DNA of 64,000 nucleotides, taken from NCBI RefSeq assembly GCF_000002425.4, contig NC_037275.1, positions 13,745,987 through 13,809,986 on the forward strand, in the 5' to 3' direction. Origin of the DNA: Physcomitrium patens. Its lineage: Eukaryota; Streptophyta; Bryopsida; Funariales; Funariaceae. Made by a program: the position numbers and the translations under genes. Position 1 is the first letter of the stretch. Each line of letters begins with the position of its first letter. Below the pieces are notes generated by a model that was not told the origin of the DNA, did no database searches, and was given only the letters and a program-made list of their open reading frames with translations. Below, in pieces: positions 1-13,772 of the stretch.

Positions 1-1849
<1,849 letters not shown>

Positions 1850-2400
1850 CTCAAAACTCACCCCTCAATTCTCCGAAAGCTCAATGACACCGAGACTGAA
1901 ATTCTTCGTCACAACTCTCCCTCCCTCCACCTCTCGATCCTGCAGCCCTGTTGCTCTGCAAACCGACTCAGATTACGCGAATAAGTACCAATTTCGTCGC
2001 CGTAAAGCAGGCTAGATGCACAATATCGTGAAAAACCAGGCGGTGCCCAGTTGAGTAGTCCGCGAGGGGATATCGTGCGCCCATGTTGAACGCCAGCGGA
2101 TGCGTAACGAAGGTGGCAGAGGGGCCTTTGCGTCCCAGAACGTCCACTCAAGAGCTCTCTCCCCTCCCTCCCAACAAGTTCACTGCAAGCAACCCTACGC
2201 CTCGAGCGGGCACCGCATTCGAAACTTTTCACAACCTGCCCACTCCGCCAATCCTGCCCCCCCTCTAAAAGTAAAAAGCACGGCAAAAGGACGTTGGGCC
2301 AGAGTTCACGGCACGAAAGAGCGGAAACGTTAAGGTACGTCAGCCATTTATGCCATCTTTCGTGACTAACGAAAAAAGACGGAGGAGATAAAGAAAAAGC
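1850..2400 (-). promoter_or_regulatory. Upstream region of the protease gene
   Basis: This is the GC-richer flank directly 5' of the protease start on the minus strand. It should hold the 5' UTR and promoter. A TATA-like ATAAAT lies near 2345-2351 on the minus strand, about 500 bp upstream of the ATG, but nothing else fixes the transcription start. Open frames here overlap on both strands and match no family I recognise. Composition drops sharply to AT-rich beyond about 2400. Confidence 0.35.
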
Positions 2401-2546
2401 AAAAAGCAAAAGATATGGTCGCTTAAAATATTTGACATTTGGCTTTTTATTGAAAGAAAATTTGAATGGTTCTTTACATGCAATGTATTGAACGATTCAG
2501 AGCAAAAGGAAAAGACGTGCTTATACTATTTTTGATATTTTACTCA

Positions 2547-2593
2547 TTATATATATATATATATATATATATAGATAGATAGATAGATAGATA
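2547..2593. repeat. Compound microsatellite (AT)n-(AGAT)n
   Basis: A run of AT dinucleotides passes directly into about five AGAT tetranucleotides. Such a tract is expected to be length-polymorphic. Confidence 0.95.
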
Positions 2594-5287
2594 AATGTTT
2601 GTGTAAAAAGCTTTATTAATAAAATTTGTGAATACAAATGTTTAAAAAATAATAAAAGAAAAGAAAAATATCAGGAAATGTTTCAAATAACTAATGACAA
2701 GATAGCAATGGAGCATCTTCTTTGATAAAAAGTTTACAAGAAGCATTTGTTTACTAGAAGAAATCAAGAAGTAGATAGTACCTAAATATTTGTAAAAATA
2801 TTTTTAAAATTTAGGACATATTAATATCTATTTTTTATTTCACAATAAATATAGATAAATAAATACGTAAAAATTAAATAAAGTAGGCATTGGAAATAGT
2901 ATTATTTTATCAAGCTTTTATTTCATTTCATTTTAATTTATTTTTTACATTGAATACTTATTTACTGATTTCTTTGAATATACTCATAAATCTCCACACG
3001 TTGTTGTAGATGTCTTTTAACTGCCTAAAAATTCCAAGGAAGAAATTCTTAAAGATAAACAAATAAATTTATTTGAGAGAAAAGTACTCAAACTAATAAT
3101 TTTTTGGTTCAAATGACCAGCTTGATATCAAAAGTTTTATTTTCAAAACTCTTTTTGTATACTTGGAAAAACACAAAAAAAGATTAGGTTGTATAAGTTT
3201 TGATTTTTATCAGTACAGAGTAAAGATAAATATAAATATAAATATAAATATTCATTAATATTCTGAAAATATAAATATTCATTAATACTAATTTCTCTTT
3301 AAGAATAAAAATAATTAAAACTTGATTAAATTAGGAGATATGTGAATAATATTTAATATACCTAAATTTGATAAAAATTAAAATTAAAATTAAAATTAAA
3401 CAAAGAATCAACTTCTCTCTTGTTAAATATTTGTTACAAAAATCAAAATTAAGTATTTTTGAAAAATTATATTAGATGGTTAACATTTCTTTGTATTGGT
3501 AATTAAAAAGTGATCTTTTATTTTTATTTTATTTATAATACTAGAGTATTAATTCTTGTTATAATCGTTGCTTTAAGAAGAAAAAGTATGCTTTTAGAAA
3601 CCTATTACTATATTTTTCAATAATTGTTTTTTGAAATAAACAGTTTTGATAAAATTTTAATTTAACCTTTTCAATGATATATTTTAAACAAGAATTTTAT
3701 TAAAATTTACAAAAACTAATTTTATAATAAATGACTTAAGTTTATACTAGTTTTTTTATTATCTATATTTCTAAAAATCATGATTATTTCTATTCATGCT
3801 ATATATGTATATATAAATATACATAAATTATTATAATTTCAATTGTCTAGTTTAGATGAAGATTAAAAAATTTGGTTTTTATATATTTATGTAGACTTTT
3901 AGAATAAATATTGGCACCATTGCTTGTTAAAAGAAGAAATATTTTAATCATAAAATTCTATAACAATAAATATTACTCTACCACAACATTATAAGCATTA
4001 ATTCTATAAGATTTGCAAGTATTAAAGTAAGTTGACATATTTTTAAAATAACTTAGTTTTTGTAAAAATTTATTATTGGAATTCCTTGTAATACTTGATA
4101 ATAGTAGTATTTCTTAAGCAATAACAAGAAAAAAAATAAAAATAAAAAAATCATAATTTATCCATAACAAAAAGTATAGTTAATTAATCGTTTTAAGTAT
4201 GATCTTTAAATCTATAAAATTTAACACAAAAAACAGGACAAATTTTCTTTAAAAAAATCATTTAATTACTAGCTATGATAAAATATAGAGAAATATTTAT
4301 ACATAAAATCTTATAATAATTCTAGAATAAATTATGTAAAAATTCCACATTTTAGACAATTTTTAAAAGTGATTATAAAAAGTCTAAAAATATAGATGAA
4401 AAATGTTTTTACAAAAGTTATACTATCTAGAAACTTAAATAGTTTTATTATAGAAATTTAATAAGAAATAATGTAATGAAATTTAATTTAATTAATTAAA
4501 GATAAAGAGTTAACATAAATTTATATAAAATAGTAAAAAATTAAAAGAATCTACAATATCAAAGCAAGTAAAAATAAAAAATATCTTTACTATCAGATTT
4601 TGATAAGAATTTTGAAGAAAAAATATTTAAAATGAAATATTTAGAAGAATTATAAGATTTTAAAGAATTACTAATTAATTTAGATTTTACCAGTCTATAT
4701 AAATTTAGAATTCGATATCAATTCTTTTGTGCCAAATTTTTATTTTTTTATTTTTTATGATATTATTTTTATTATTTTTCTATTATTTATTTAAATATTT
4801 AAACTGTTCAATATACATTTATTTCATAAATCATGTAACAAATAATAAAAAGTATATGTTATTACTTTGTTGCTTTAAGTTTTTTTTTTTTTTTTTTTGA
4901 GTTTTTGCAAAAATTCATTCAATATAAATTATTTAATAGCAATAGATAAATAAATATTATTAATTTTAATTAAATAATAATACTAATTAAGATATATCTT
5001 TAAAAATTATATATTTTAAAAAATATTTTATAAAGAATATATTTTATATATTTAAATAATTGAAGTTTCAAAGATAATCAAATTTGTTTTTTTATTTCAT
5101 TTTAATTGTTACTTTAGAACATTTAAATAAGAATTTCAATAAATCTACTCAATCCATATAAATTTATACTACTTTAAGTATAGAATAAACATCCCAACTT
5201 TGTTAAAGCCACACCAAAAATAAAATTATATTCTATTTTAAAAAATCATAAAAATTAATTAATTAATTAATTGATAAATTATAAATT
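2594..5287. other. AT-rich intergenic DNA, no gene seen
   Basis: Very AT-rich, with short homopolymer and ATAA/TAAA runs (for example a T-tract near 4879-4898). Neither strand has an open frame of useful length, a splice-supported exon or a recognisable domain. I see no terminal repeats. It may be decayed transposon sequence beyond recognition. Confidence 0.7.
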
Positions 5288-5455
5288 GGATTGGTCTGGG
5301 GTAGGCATGGGGATGGAGACAGGGATGAAGATGGAGAAGGTAGGGTGGGCATGGAGGTGGAGACATGGGTGGGATTGGCTTGAGGTAGATATAGAGCTGG
5401 AGACAAGGTTAGAGATGGAGAAGGTAAGGTCGGCCTAGAGTAGAATTAGAGGTAG
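5288..5455. repeat. G-rich minisatellite, two imperfect ~83 bp units
   Basis: The plus strand is strongly purine-rich in an otherwise AT-rich area. Two units starting near 5288 and 5371 share GGATTGG, a GGTAG core, GGAGACA and GATGGAGAAGGTA in the same order. Related G-rich sequence continues less regularly to about 5550. Confidence 0.7.
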
Positions 5456-5581
5456 AGATGGTTTCTAAGAACAAATAACAAGAGATGTGAGATGGAAAGG
5501 GAGTCGGGGATAAGGGACATGGTTACAAAATGAATCATTTAGTAGGATTAGGAGTATGGATTTAATAAAATTGGAGTGTGG

Positions 5582-5585
<4 letters not shown>

Positions 5586-5619
<34 letters not shown>
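5586..5619. repeat. (TA)n microsatellite at the left end of an inverted-repeat element
   Basis: An uninterrupted TA run ends where the left terminal inverted repeat begins. It may include the target duplication, since the right flank of the element is also TATATATAG. Confidence 0.9.
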
Positions 5620-5627
<8 letters not shown>

Positions 5628-6435
5628 CCATCCATTTATTAAATTAGTCCATTTTATTATAACCATCATTATAAAAATAGACCATCTCCAAAAACTATTA
5701 TTAAAATCATATCTTCATCTTCACTTCTCTTGTTGACAATCCTTGTTCTTTCCATTCTTAGCTCTTATTCTAATATCTTTTGTTTCTACCATTCCTAAAT
5801 CCCTTCAAGTTCATAACCTTTGCTTCTAATCCATAGTAACATTTTAAAGCTTGCTGAAGTAAATCCACAAGTTGAAATACTGGTAGTTGAAGAGGCTAAA
5901 TTTGTCTCTAGTATATTCACAAACAACAATACTATAGATGGTAAAAGTACAATAACAAATGCCAACAATTAGACAACACTCACAACCAAAATTGAATGTT
6001 GCAATTGACTTGCATTTTTTTTTTTTTTACTCTATGATAACCTTAATCATAGTGTTTTTTGAAATGCTTGCATTGGTAGAATGTGGATTCAAAATTTGAA
6101 AGTTCAACATTGAATCAATTTTATATGCTTTATTTAAAGTAGAATTGAAAGTTGTTGCCCTAAAAAGATAAAGTGTAATAAGAAAAAGGCTAAGATGAAT
6201 AATCTATAGGCCCACCATTACAAACTTGCTTGGACTATAAAGAAAATACAAAAAAAAAAAAAAATGATTGGTGAAACTTCTCTAGCAATTTTTTTACCAA
6301 GCGCATGACTCTCTCTACTAGCCTAGTGTAAATCACAAGAGGATGAACATACAAAAATGTTGAAACATTAGAACTAAAAATGAATAGTATTGCTAATGAA
6401 GATTTCTACAATAACCTAATTTGGTTTGATGATGG

Positions 6436-6460
6436 TTATTATTATTATTATTATTATTCT
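6436..6460. repeat. (ATT)n microsatellite
   Basis: About eight perfect ATT units inside the TIR element. Confidence 0.9.
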
Positions 6461-7276
6461 TTATAATGAATAAAAATAGAAGAAGTTCAAGAATAAAAAC
6501 TTGCCATATTTGATAAATAAATTGATTTGATAACTCAAATTTTCTAAATTATTATCAACAAATATATTCAGTGTCATTGCATTAATTTAGTAATCCCTAA
6601 ATATCTCATAAGTACCAATTGACTATCCAATCATTTGAAAAAGTACAAAAAATATTATTGTTATGAATATTATTATCTAGATCAATAATAAAGCTTAAAA
6701 GATACAATAGAAGAAGAAAATTGTATTTGCATAAACCAACCTTTGAAGATTGTGGAGATTATTATAGCATATTACTTCTCAACTTAATTCTTTATTATAC
6801 ATTTATTGAGTTGATGATGCCTCCAACAATACTATACAAAGCTTATGTGATTTAAAAAAGATGTGCAAAAAGTTGCAAAAATTATTACTTATTAAAAATC
6901 ATTCATAATAAAGCGCTAGTTTCTATGTACTTTCTTTACAAAGTAGTCTAGATTTTCACTTAATCTACTAAATCCACAAAATAAAGTTGATTCTTGTACA
7001 CTTGTAATGTTGTCCAAATAAATATTCAAACACTTCTATTGAACTAATATATTAATAATATAGATGAGATCTAAGTTTGGCAATCGCCCCTTGGATTTTT
7101 TAGCAAAAACTTGTTATGCCAAAGATTGACTTTGCTATATCTCTGTCTAGAGCTGTAGTGCTTGTATAACATTTGACAACTAAAATTAGCTTTAGTGTTA
7201 CCTTCACATTTGATAAAAAATCAAATAGGTTCTTGTTTGCTGCTATTATGTGTCATTCACTATACACACTTACTCT

Positions 7277-7392
7277 ATTGAAGCTACAAGTTGGCTAATC
7301 CCAAGTAGCCTGTAGAATTTGTAAATCAAGTTGTATTGAAGCTACAAGTTGGCTAATTCCAAGTAGCTTGTAGAGTTTGTAGATCAAGTTGT
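7277..7392. repeat. 58 bp tandem duplication
   Basis: Two adjacent 58 bp units (7277-7334, 7335-7392), each starting ATTGAAGCTACAAGTTGGCT and ending TCAAGTTGT. They differ at about five positions, mostly transitions. They lie inside the TIR element. Confidence 0.9.
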
Positions 7393-7463
7393 TTTAGTCT
7401 TTGAATGTACAAAAAAAACATGAATACATAGATTGGAAATAGAGGAAGCGGAGCTGGAGTTGA

Positions 7464-7581
7464 GAATGAAGGAGGTCAAAATGGAACCTAGGAATGAAGG
7501 GAGTATGGATTGGAAAGGAAGGGAATGAAGGAGGTCAAAATGGGACCTAGGAATGAAGGGAGTAGCTATTGGAAATGAAGG
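7464..7581. repeat. 59 bp purine-rich tandem duplication
   Basis: Two adjacent units (7464-7522, 7523-7581), each with GAATGAAGGAGGTCAAAATG, CCTAGGAATGAAGGGAGTA and a GGAAA..GAAGG tail. They form the inner part of the right arm of the TIR element. Confidence 0.88.
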
Positions 7582-7701
7582 GAGTTAAGATGAGGGCAAT
7601 GATTCTAATAATGGTTTTTGGAGATTATGCATTTTTTGTAATCTAATGATGGTTATAATAGGGTATGAGGATTCAATAAATGGGTGGGTCTTTCTAATAT
7701 T

Positions 7702-9592
7702 CCCCTATATATAGTATACACATTCATTGAGCAAGTCAAACAAGAAGCAAAAACAAAGAGAAAATCTCCAAAGAAAACCTCACACTCACTACAATCACAT
7801 ACACAATTGTGGCGGGCACACCTCTTCGGAGACCACTAGCTGTGTCGTAGAGCGCTCCGAAGCAAAGGCGAAGTCGCTCAATGTCCATCCCCAGATCCAG
7901 TTTGCAAGGCACTCGAAAAGCTGTGTACAATGAACGAAGCCAACTGCACTGATTATGTTTATCTACTTGTGAGCAAACAGTAAACGGAGCTTGAACTCAA
8001 AGGCACCAATATACAATGTGGGTATATGAGGACTTCGATTGGTTCTTCTCTATACCCTGCTTGGCTGTGTGGACTCTCCTTCCAGTTTGACAAGGGGTTA
8101 AAAACTATTCTGAGCACACATTTTAAACTATCTACAGAAAATTGCCCACTTGCTGCAGAGCACAAATTATATAACAAAGTTGGAGCGTCCTGTCATCAAA
8201 TTATGTTCTGTAAATCCAAATCCAGAGGTTGTAAACATCAACTCACGACCACAGAGAAGATCATCACATTTAAAAAGTGATCCACATTCTCTAGGGATAA
8301 GCTGCGGTGTCGAAGTACCCACCCTAGTTGTGAAGGGCTCTTCACAATGCTCGGTGTTGAGGTTTAGCGTTTCCCAATCATCTTCACTTGCAGGTTCGAT
8401 GGGGCAGTGCATGCTGCAGAAACCTAAGACCAAGCTCGAACCAGGATCAGCCCTGGCAGGCTTTGTCTACCCTCCAGGTCAGTATATTCGGTGAACTTTT
8501 CGGCGGCATGTGTAGGCAAGAGCATTAAACGAAATAAAAACTAGAGCAAACAGGTCACAAAGAATCGCAATGCAGTGTTTTGGAGAGCAAATTCTAAGAG
8601 ACAAAGATTAGGATGATGCACAAGTGATTTGCAGTCGACTGCTCTTTATCCTAAAGGGATGACCTCAGTGCATGAAGATCGTAAATGGGAGCCATTCCAT
8701 GCAAGAAAAGAAGGACCGTCTTGGCCCTTCTTGAGAGGAGGCTCCATTCTGAGAGGAAACGGCGACAGATTCTGGTATAAGTGAATCGTTTCCAGTGGCG
8801 TGTTGGGCAGCGCTGCACAGCAATTCTAATTTTCAACCTCATATTTCTCACTTCCATTCTCACAGCTCTCCTTGCACACCATAACACTATTTCTAATATC
8901 TCAAAGTGCAACCGATCAAACACATCATTTCATCAAATCTTAAGTACAATAAACAAAAATCAAAATTAGAAGAGCAATAATTAATCCAAGAAATCCAAAA
9001 TTTCAGCACAAAATTACCGTTCAACTTCACATCCTCCACCTCAATCCCCCTACCCCTAAAACGAAGCTGTAACTCAAAAGCAGAGTGAGTTCAAGCATCC
9101 CATGGAATTCATCAATAGCTTCAAATCTTCGTCACTGACGGTTCCAAAAATTCTTAAATCCCTCACCAATTAAATCCTTGAAAGCTACTTCAACTGCGTT
9201 AGTTCAAATTGAGAGGATTCAACAAAGCGTAACATCCATCCCATCCCCACTTGCCAGACGATTCTGGCAGTCTTCTAAATTGCAGAAAAATGAATAACTC
9301 CTCATCGCCATCAGTCGATCCGCGAAAACAGAATTCAAAGACCCTTCTCTCAGCAATCTTGGTTGAATCAGTTGAAATTGAGAGCGGTTCCTTTCTTTGA
9401 ATGCAAGCCTCTCAGAAATAGATCGAATGTCTCATGAATCCTCTGGCAGGTTGGCGTCCTCACAATCCGAGAACGGACTGGATGAACGTCCTAGATGAAA
9501 ACTCCATACACAAAGCCTGATGTTTCGAGACATAAGGCCAATAACTCGAATCACTTGGTCCACTCTCGTCCGAGACCGCGCAATTATTTATA
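7702..9592 (-). other. Possible leftward transcription unit of unknown product
   Basis: A GC-richer block unlike the AT-rich DNA to its left. On the minus strand there is a TATAAATA at 9592-9585, with only short frames below it (a 34-codon one begins MSRNIRLC). An exon-like frame at about 8433-8167 is preceded by an acceptor-like TTTCTGCAG and reads MHCPIEPASEDDWETLNL onward to a stop. A further open stretch near 8800-8650 contains MEPPLKKGQDGPSFLAWNG. I recognise none of these, and no set of GT-AG junctions joins them convincingly. It may be a non-coding RNA, a fast-evolving small gene, or the 5' flank of the rightward gene. Confidence 0.25.
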
Positions 9593-10469
9593 GATGCCGT
9601 AGTAGATGGAGTGCCTTGCCGGCGGCATCAATTTGGTATTGAAAAGGTGGCTCATAGAGAGTATGCATATGTTTCCTTATGTAGGCAGACATTACAAGAA
9701 GCAGGATATGACTCCGATTTTCCCTCGTGTTGAATGACTCCATTGCCTTGATATCTTTTCATTAGCATCTTTGTTGCAAATTTAGTCTCCAGGGAGCCAT
9801 TCTCAGCTGTCTTTGCTTGGGCGATGTCTGTGGTGCTCGAATCGCCTTTTACTACACTAATTGCTTCAATTCTGTGAAGTGGAATGGAAACTCGTGAAGA
9901 AGAGTTTGTGCTGTAATCTTTAGGAGTGTAATTGGGCGCAGACGGATCTTAGAGTTTGGAGGTTGCAGATTGGTAGATGTGGGTTCTATGTGCCTCTGGT
10001 GTGGGTGGGAGTGGAAAGGGGTGCCATTTTTTGAGTTCGTATTTCGGGTATGGCCATGTGCGATGTTTCAGCTCTTTGTTGGAGTGATGAAGTTCCCCGG
10101 AAGTACTGAATGAATTGGTGAATTTCCGTTCTCTGGGGAGGGCTATGTGGGTTGCGTACCTGGTATCGTTTTTGGTGCTGGTTGGAATCGATAATTAGGT
10201 TGAGATCTTTATGTTAATTGTAAGTTGCATCTTCTCAACATCAATTTCTAGGCTTTCAGGAGGAAGGAGAGCTTTGTCGGAGGATCTACATTCGGGGTAG
10301 CGTGGGTATTGAACCGAAAGAGCTCGAGCATTTGGGAGAGTTAGCTTAATTTCGAGGGAGATCCTTTTGATGGGGCGCAAATATGATAATTAAGGGCCTC
10401 CTAGGGTGACCAGAATTCTCTTGGGTTTCAGCCTCCGTCTAACTTGTAAACCTAGTCAGCACAGACAAA
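9593..10469 (+). promoter_or_regulatory. Upstream region and leader of the RMD5-like gene
   Basis: Moderate-GC sequence between the minus-strand TATA box and the RMD5 start codon, so possibly a divergent promoter. The sequence just before the ATG (CAGACAAAATGG) is a good plant start context. A 61-codon minus-strand frame (10380-10195) matches nothing I know. Confidence 0.4.
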
Positions 10470-12056
10470 ATGGATTTGACCTCCGTTCAAGAGGCATTTG
10501 ATCGTGTATCCAAGAAGCAAAAGGTGTGCTACACGAAGACACAGGACGCGATTGACCTAACAATTCACGAAGTCCAGGCAGCTGCAGAGCATCTCAATGG
10601 AATTGCGGGTTGCTCTTCTCAAGCTCGAAAGGGAGTACTCATGAAGCTGCAACAAAAACTATCTGAAATTTCTCCCGCAAACCAGGTAAGCATTCAAATG
10701 TTGAAACTAATACTGTGACATCTGGCATCAACCAGTTTGCTTGTGCAGGGTGTCGAATACCTTCCTTGTTAAACAATTGTTTCCACAGCCTGAATGATTT
10801 GTTTTTGTAGCGATCAAGAATTCTTGTGCAATTTCTTCCCATATTTGAGTCCAGGTAGGAGCTGCGCAGAAGGAGCTCAATACAACAATGGCAAAATACG
10901 GAAAAGTCCTTGACAAGGTCTTCAACCCAGACATTGTGAAAGCATACAGAGATGTTGAATTTGATATCCACTTGATCAATCAGATCATAGCCCAGCATCT
11001 CTATCGGCTGGGGTTATTTGAACTAGGCGACTGCTTGGTGAATGAGGCTCAAGAGCCTGATGCAGCTTCGTTGAAGGCCCCGCTGTATGAAATGTATCAC
11101 AATTTGGTGCATCTTCATGTCAAGAACCTGGAGCCAGCATTGAATTGGGCAAGGAAGAATCGACAGACCCTGAAAGCCAAGGTACGCAGACAGATTCTTG
11201 TCTTCTTAAATTCTTCCTCGCGATCAGTTGGCTTGCTTGAATTTATTGGTCAAGAATCGTGTAGTCAGTGACTTACTCATCTGCTTAATCTTGTAGGGCT
11301 CTTCGTTGGAGTTTCAATTGCATCAACTACAGTTTGTTCACGTGCTCAGAACCAAAGGGCGTCGGGAAGCTCTTGAGTATGCGAAACTGTCCTTTAATAT
11401 TTTTGCCGCGCAGCATATGTCCGATATACAGAGGCTGATGGCGTGTCTCTTGTGGGCCAATCGATTGGAATGCTCTCCTTACAAAGATCTTATTTCCCCA
11501 TCTCACTGGGATACCGTTGCCTTGCAATTCTCTAGGGAGTGCTGTCACCTGTTGGGTCAGGCATACGAAAGTCCATTACAGGTCACTCTTTCTGCAGGTG
11601 CCCAAGCACTCCCATCTCTGCTGAAGCTCGCCACAGTCATGTCTTCAAAGAAACAGGTAACGTTATAGCTTTCTTTGCCTTCTATCTCTGTTCATTCTTA
11701 TCTTCTTTGTTTGTTTTTCAAGTTTCGTACACTTTTTACTGTGTCTTTCAAGGTACACAGGTTGTTTTGGAACTGAAGGATTGATTGTTCTGGGACTGAT
11801 GCAGGAGTGGGCAGAAATGAAGCAAATGCCAATTGAAATTGAGTTAGACAATGTATACAACTTCCACTCCGTGTTTGCGTGTCCTGTGTCACGGGAGCAG
11901 AGCACAGCTGACAATCCTCCGATGCTCATGCGCTGCGGCCATGTCCTCTGCAAACAGTCCATTCAGAAGCTTGCTAAGAGCAATTCACGGACGTTTAAAT
12001 GCCCATATTGTCCTCAGGAAATCTCAGCCACTCAATGCCGGCAAATCCATTTCTAA
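10470..12056 (+). CDS. RMD5: RMD5-like subunit of the CTLH/GID E3 ubiquitin ligase
   Basis: Predicted RING-bearing subunit of the CTLH/GID ubiquitin-ligase complex, cytosolic or nuclear. Four exons with GT-AG introns, all at phase 0: 10470-10685, 10855-11181, 11297-11656, 11805-12056, giving 384 residues, close to the Arabidopsis RMD5 homologue as I recall it. The N terminus (MDLTSVQEAFDRVSKKQK) matches the plant family. A LisH-like segment lies at about 112-145 (LINQIIAQHLYRLGLFELGD), then CTLH and CRA-like helices with the family block LEPALNWA. The C-terminal RING (about 327-374) reads CPVS, RCGHVLCKQ and CPYCP, and the protein ends CRQIHF, as plant RMD5 does. As in this family the RING is degenerate: CPVS stands in place of the first C-x2-C pair. 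The acceptor at 10855 keeps frame; the alternative three bases on does not. Confidence 0.95.
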
Positions 12057-13772
12057 CTGCCTCCAGCGATGGATATGTATTGTGTTCTGCAGCTGTAGTT
12101 GGCTGATTGCGAAGTCAGTTTGGCGCAAGAAATGTTGGTGGTTGAATTGCTGTACAGATGTTGACAGGGTTCAATTGTAGGCTGTGCAGTTGTATGTATT
12201 GAGCTCTATTGTTACACTGTTGTGTACATTGGATGTTGTGTGCTTCAATCCATTTGATGTCACAGAATCCCTGTGTATCGATTTGGGTTAAGCTGAAAGA
12301 AGTTGAAGGTTGGGAGTTACTTGCAAGGTTGTGAAGGTGTAGAAATCGGCCTCGTCACAAATCTTGAGTTTAGGAGCTGTAGATTTATGAGTTTGAAAGT
12401 TCTGCATTTTGGTCAGAAACGAGTAACTTGTCAATACTTGGTTAGAATCATAATCCTGAGTATGGACTGCAATGATTGAGCAGCCGTTTGAGAAAGTTCT
12501 GGGACATAATCGGCACTTGCTGAACTGTGGGATTCATCTTCCAGATGCCATGAAGCGAATGAATTCTAGATCACTTTAGTGTAGAGGATCATTCAGATGG
12601 GTTTGAAGTGTTTGCTTGTGACAAATCAATTGTAGCAATTCTATTATTTATAATTGAGTCTCATGTTGCGGTAGAAACTGACAGAAAAAGGAGACGAACT
12701 TTGAATTGGCCACTGTTAGAGACAGCCTGTATTTACAGCTTTTGACTACTAATCTACTGTTCCTCTTTTAAAATTGCTTACCAACTGTGGGTGTTCAATT
12801 AAATATGAACTACATATCTCGCTCCCAGCCCATCTCATGCTTTTTACTTTTCTATTCATTTTCCTCCAGATGTTTGGAATGCGTACCTACCAAAAACTCT
12901 GCAGTGGCTCCTTCTCTCAAACTATTTTAATTGCTTTTATTTCTGGGCTCACTGCTATTCTTGGAATATGCTCAGGAAATGATTGAAACGAGTTGCTAAT
13001 TTCTCCACGAGGGATCCCTTGTAGCAATATTTCGGTCGAAAGTTTCACAAACGAAACTCTAATTAATAATCCTTTTTTTTTTTTTTTTTTTTTTTTTGAT
13101 ATCAACATCCGAGGATGGAGGCACTGGAGGAAGAAACTTTGCAGGTTTTGCTGCTGTACTCTTGCCATGGGCTTTGTCATCTGGAGGTAAGCGTCGGCAT
13201 GATCTCACCATATTTTTGTGTCTTTTGAAGCCTGAGTCAAGGCATTTGGTGGACCCTCTGGCATGCTGGTGAAACTTGGACCTGGTTCTTCTCAAGCTTC
13301 ATGAAATGGTGGGCTCTCTCTGTCTCTGTCTTTGTGTGCCTCGCCATGGAGGTGCTCAAACACGCATGCTGAGCTATAGCAGCAAAGATGCGTAATTCTT
13401 TTTAGGATTTTTTTTCTTTTTTGTGTCCAAACTCTGTCTTGCTCATGATTTTATTGGAAACGCCCACAAACCGAGCTTCCAGATTGAAGCTAATTGAGTT
13501 AGAAATTGTCACTCAAACAGATTGTAGATAACATGGAATTAATTTGTATTCAATGTAAGAGATTATTAAGCAAATGAATGTCTTCAAAAATATTATTGAT
13601 ATTGTCATTATTTTTCAAAGAAATGTTGTATTCTTTTTTGTGTATTAATTCAATGTCAATAGATAGAAGAATTTTATGTCATTTTTTGTGTAATTGGATA
13701 TTGATTGGAAACATAATAGTCAATATCAAAACCAATTTTTTTAATGTATAAAACATGTTTTGTTTTAAAATA
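12057..13772. other. 3' flank of the RMD5-like gene, no further gene seen
   Basis: It probably starts with the RMD5 3' UTR and then becomes ordinary intergenic DNA. A T-tract of about 25 bases lies near 13073-13097. Short frames on both strands (for example 12774-12986) are overlapping and low-complexity; I see no domain and no splice support. The GC content falls after about 13500. Confidence 0.6.

Larger units (their letters stand above)
5622..7701. mobile_element. Non-autonomous TIR DNA transposon, ~2.1 kb, possibly Mutator-like
   Basis: The left end (about 5628-5705) is the imperfect reverse complement of the right end (about 7601-7690). Matched blocks include ATAATGATGGTTATAATA versus TCTAATGATGGTTATAATA, AATAGTTTTTGGAGAT versus AATGGTTTTTGGAGAT, and ATAAATGGATGG versus ATAAATGGGTGGG. 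The inverted similarity continues more weakly inward through pyrimidine-rich/purine-rich flanks, giving arms of 100 to perhaps 230 bp. The interior holds no transposase or long frame. The right end, read inward, starts GGGGAATATTA, as does the left end of the element at 13773. TATATATAG beyond the right end could be a 9 bp duplication with the TA run on the left. Long TIRs and 9 bp duplications point to MULEs, but that assignment is inference. Confidence 0.65.

Noticed and set aside
1850-1861. A protease start four codons further upstream (GTG)
   Set aside because: It is not an ATG; the ATG at 1849 is directly followed by a normal signal peptide.
8150-8494. A plus-strand gene of about 114 codons
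   Set aside because: No domain and no splice support; overlapping frames on the minus strand are at least as plausible.
13073-13097. T-tract as the tail of a retroposed copy
   Set aside because: No retrocopy, LINE or SINE features on either side and no flanking duplication seen; a simple homopolymer is enough.
12774-13295. Small genes around the T-tract downstream of RMD5
   Set aside because: Frames overlap on both strands, include poly-Phe or poly-Lys from the T-tract, and show no family features.
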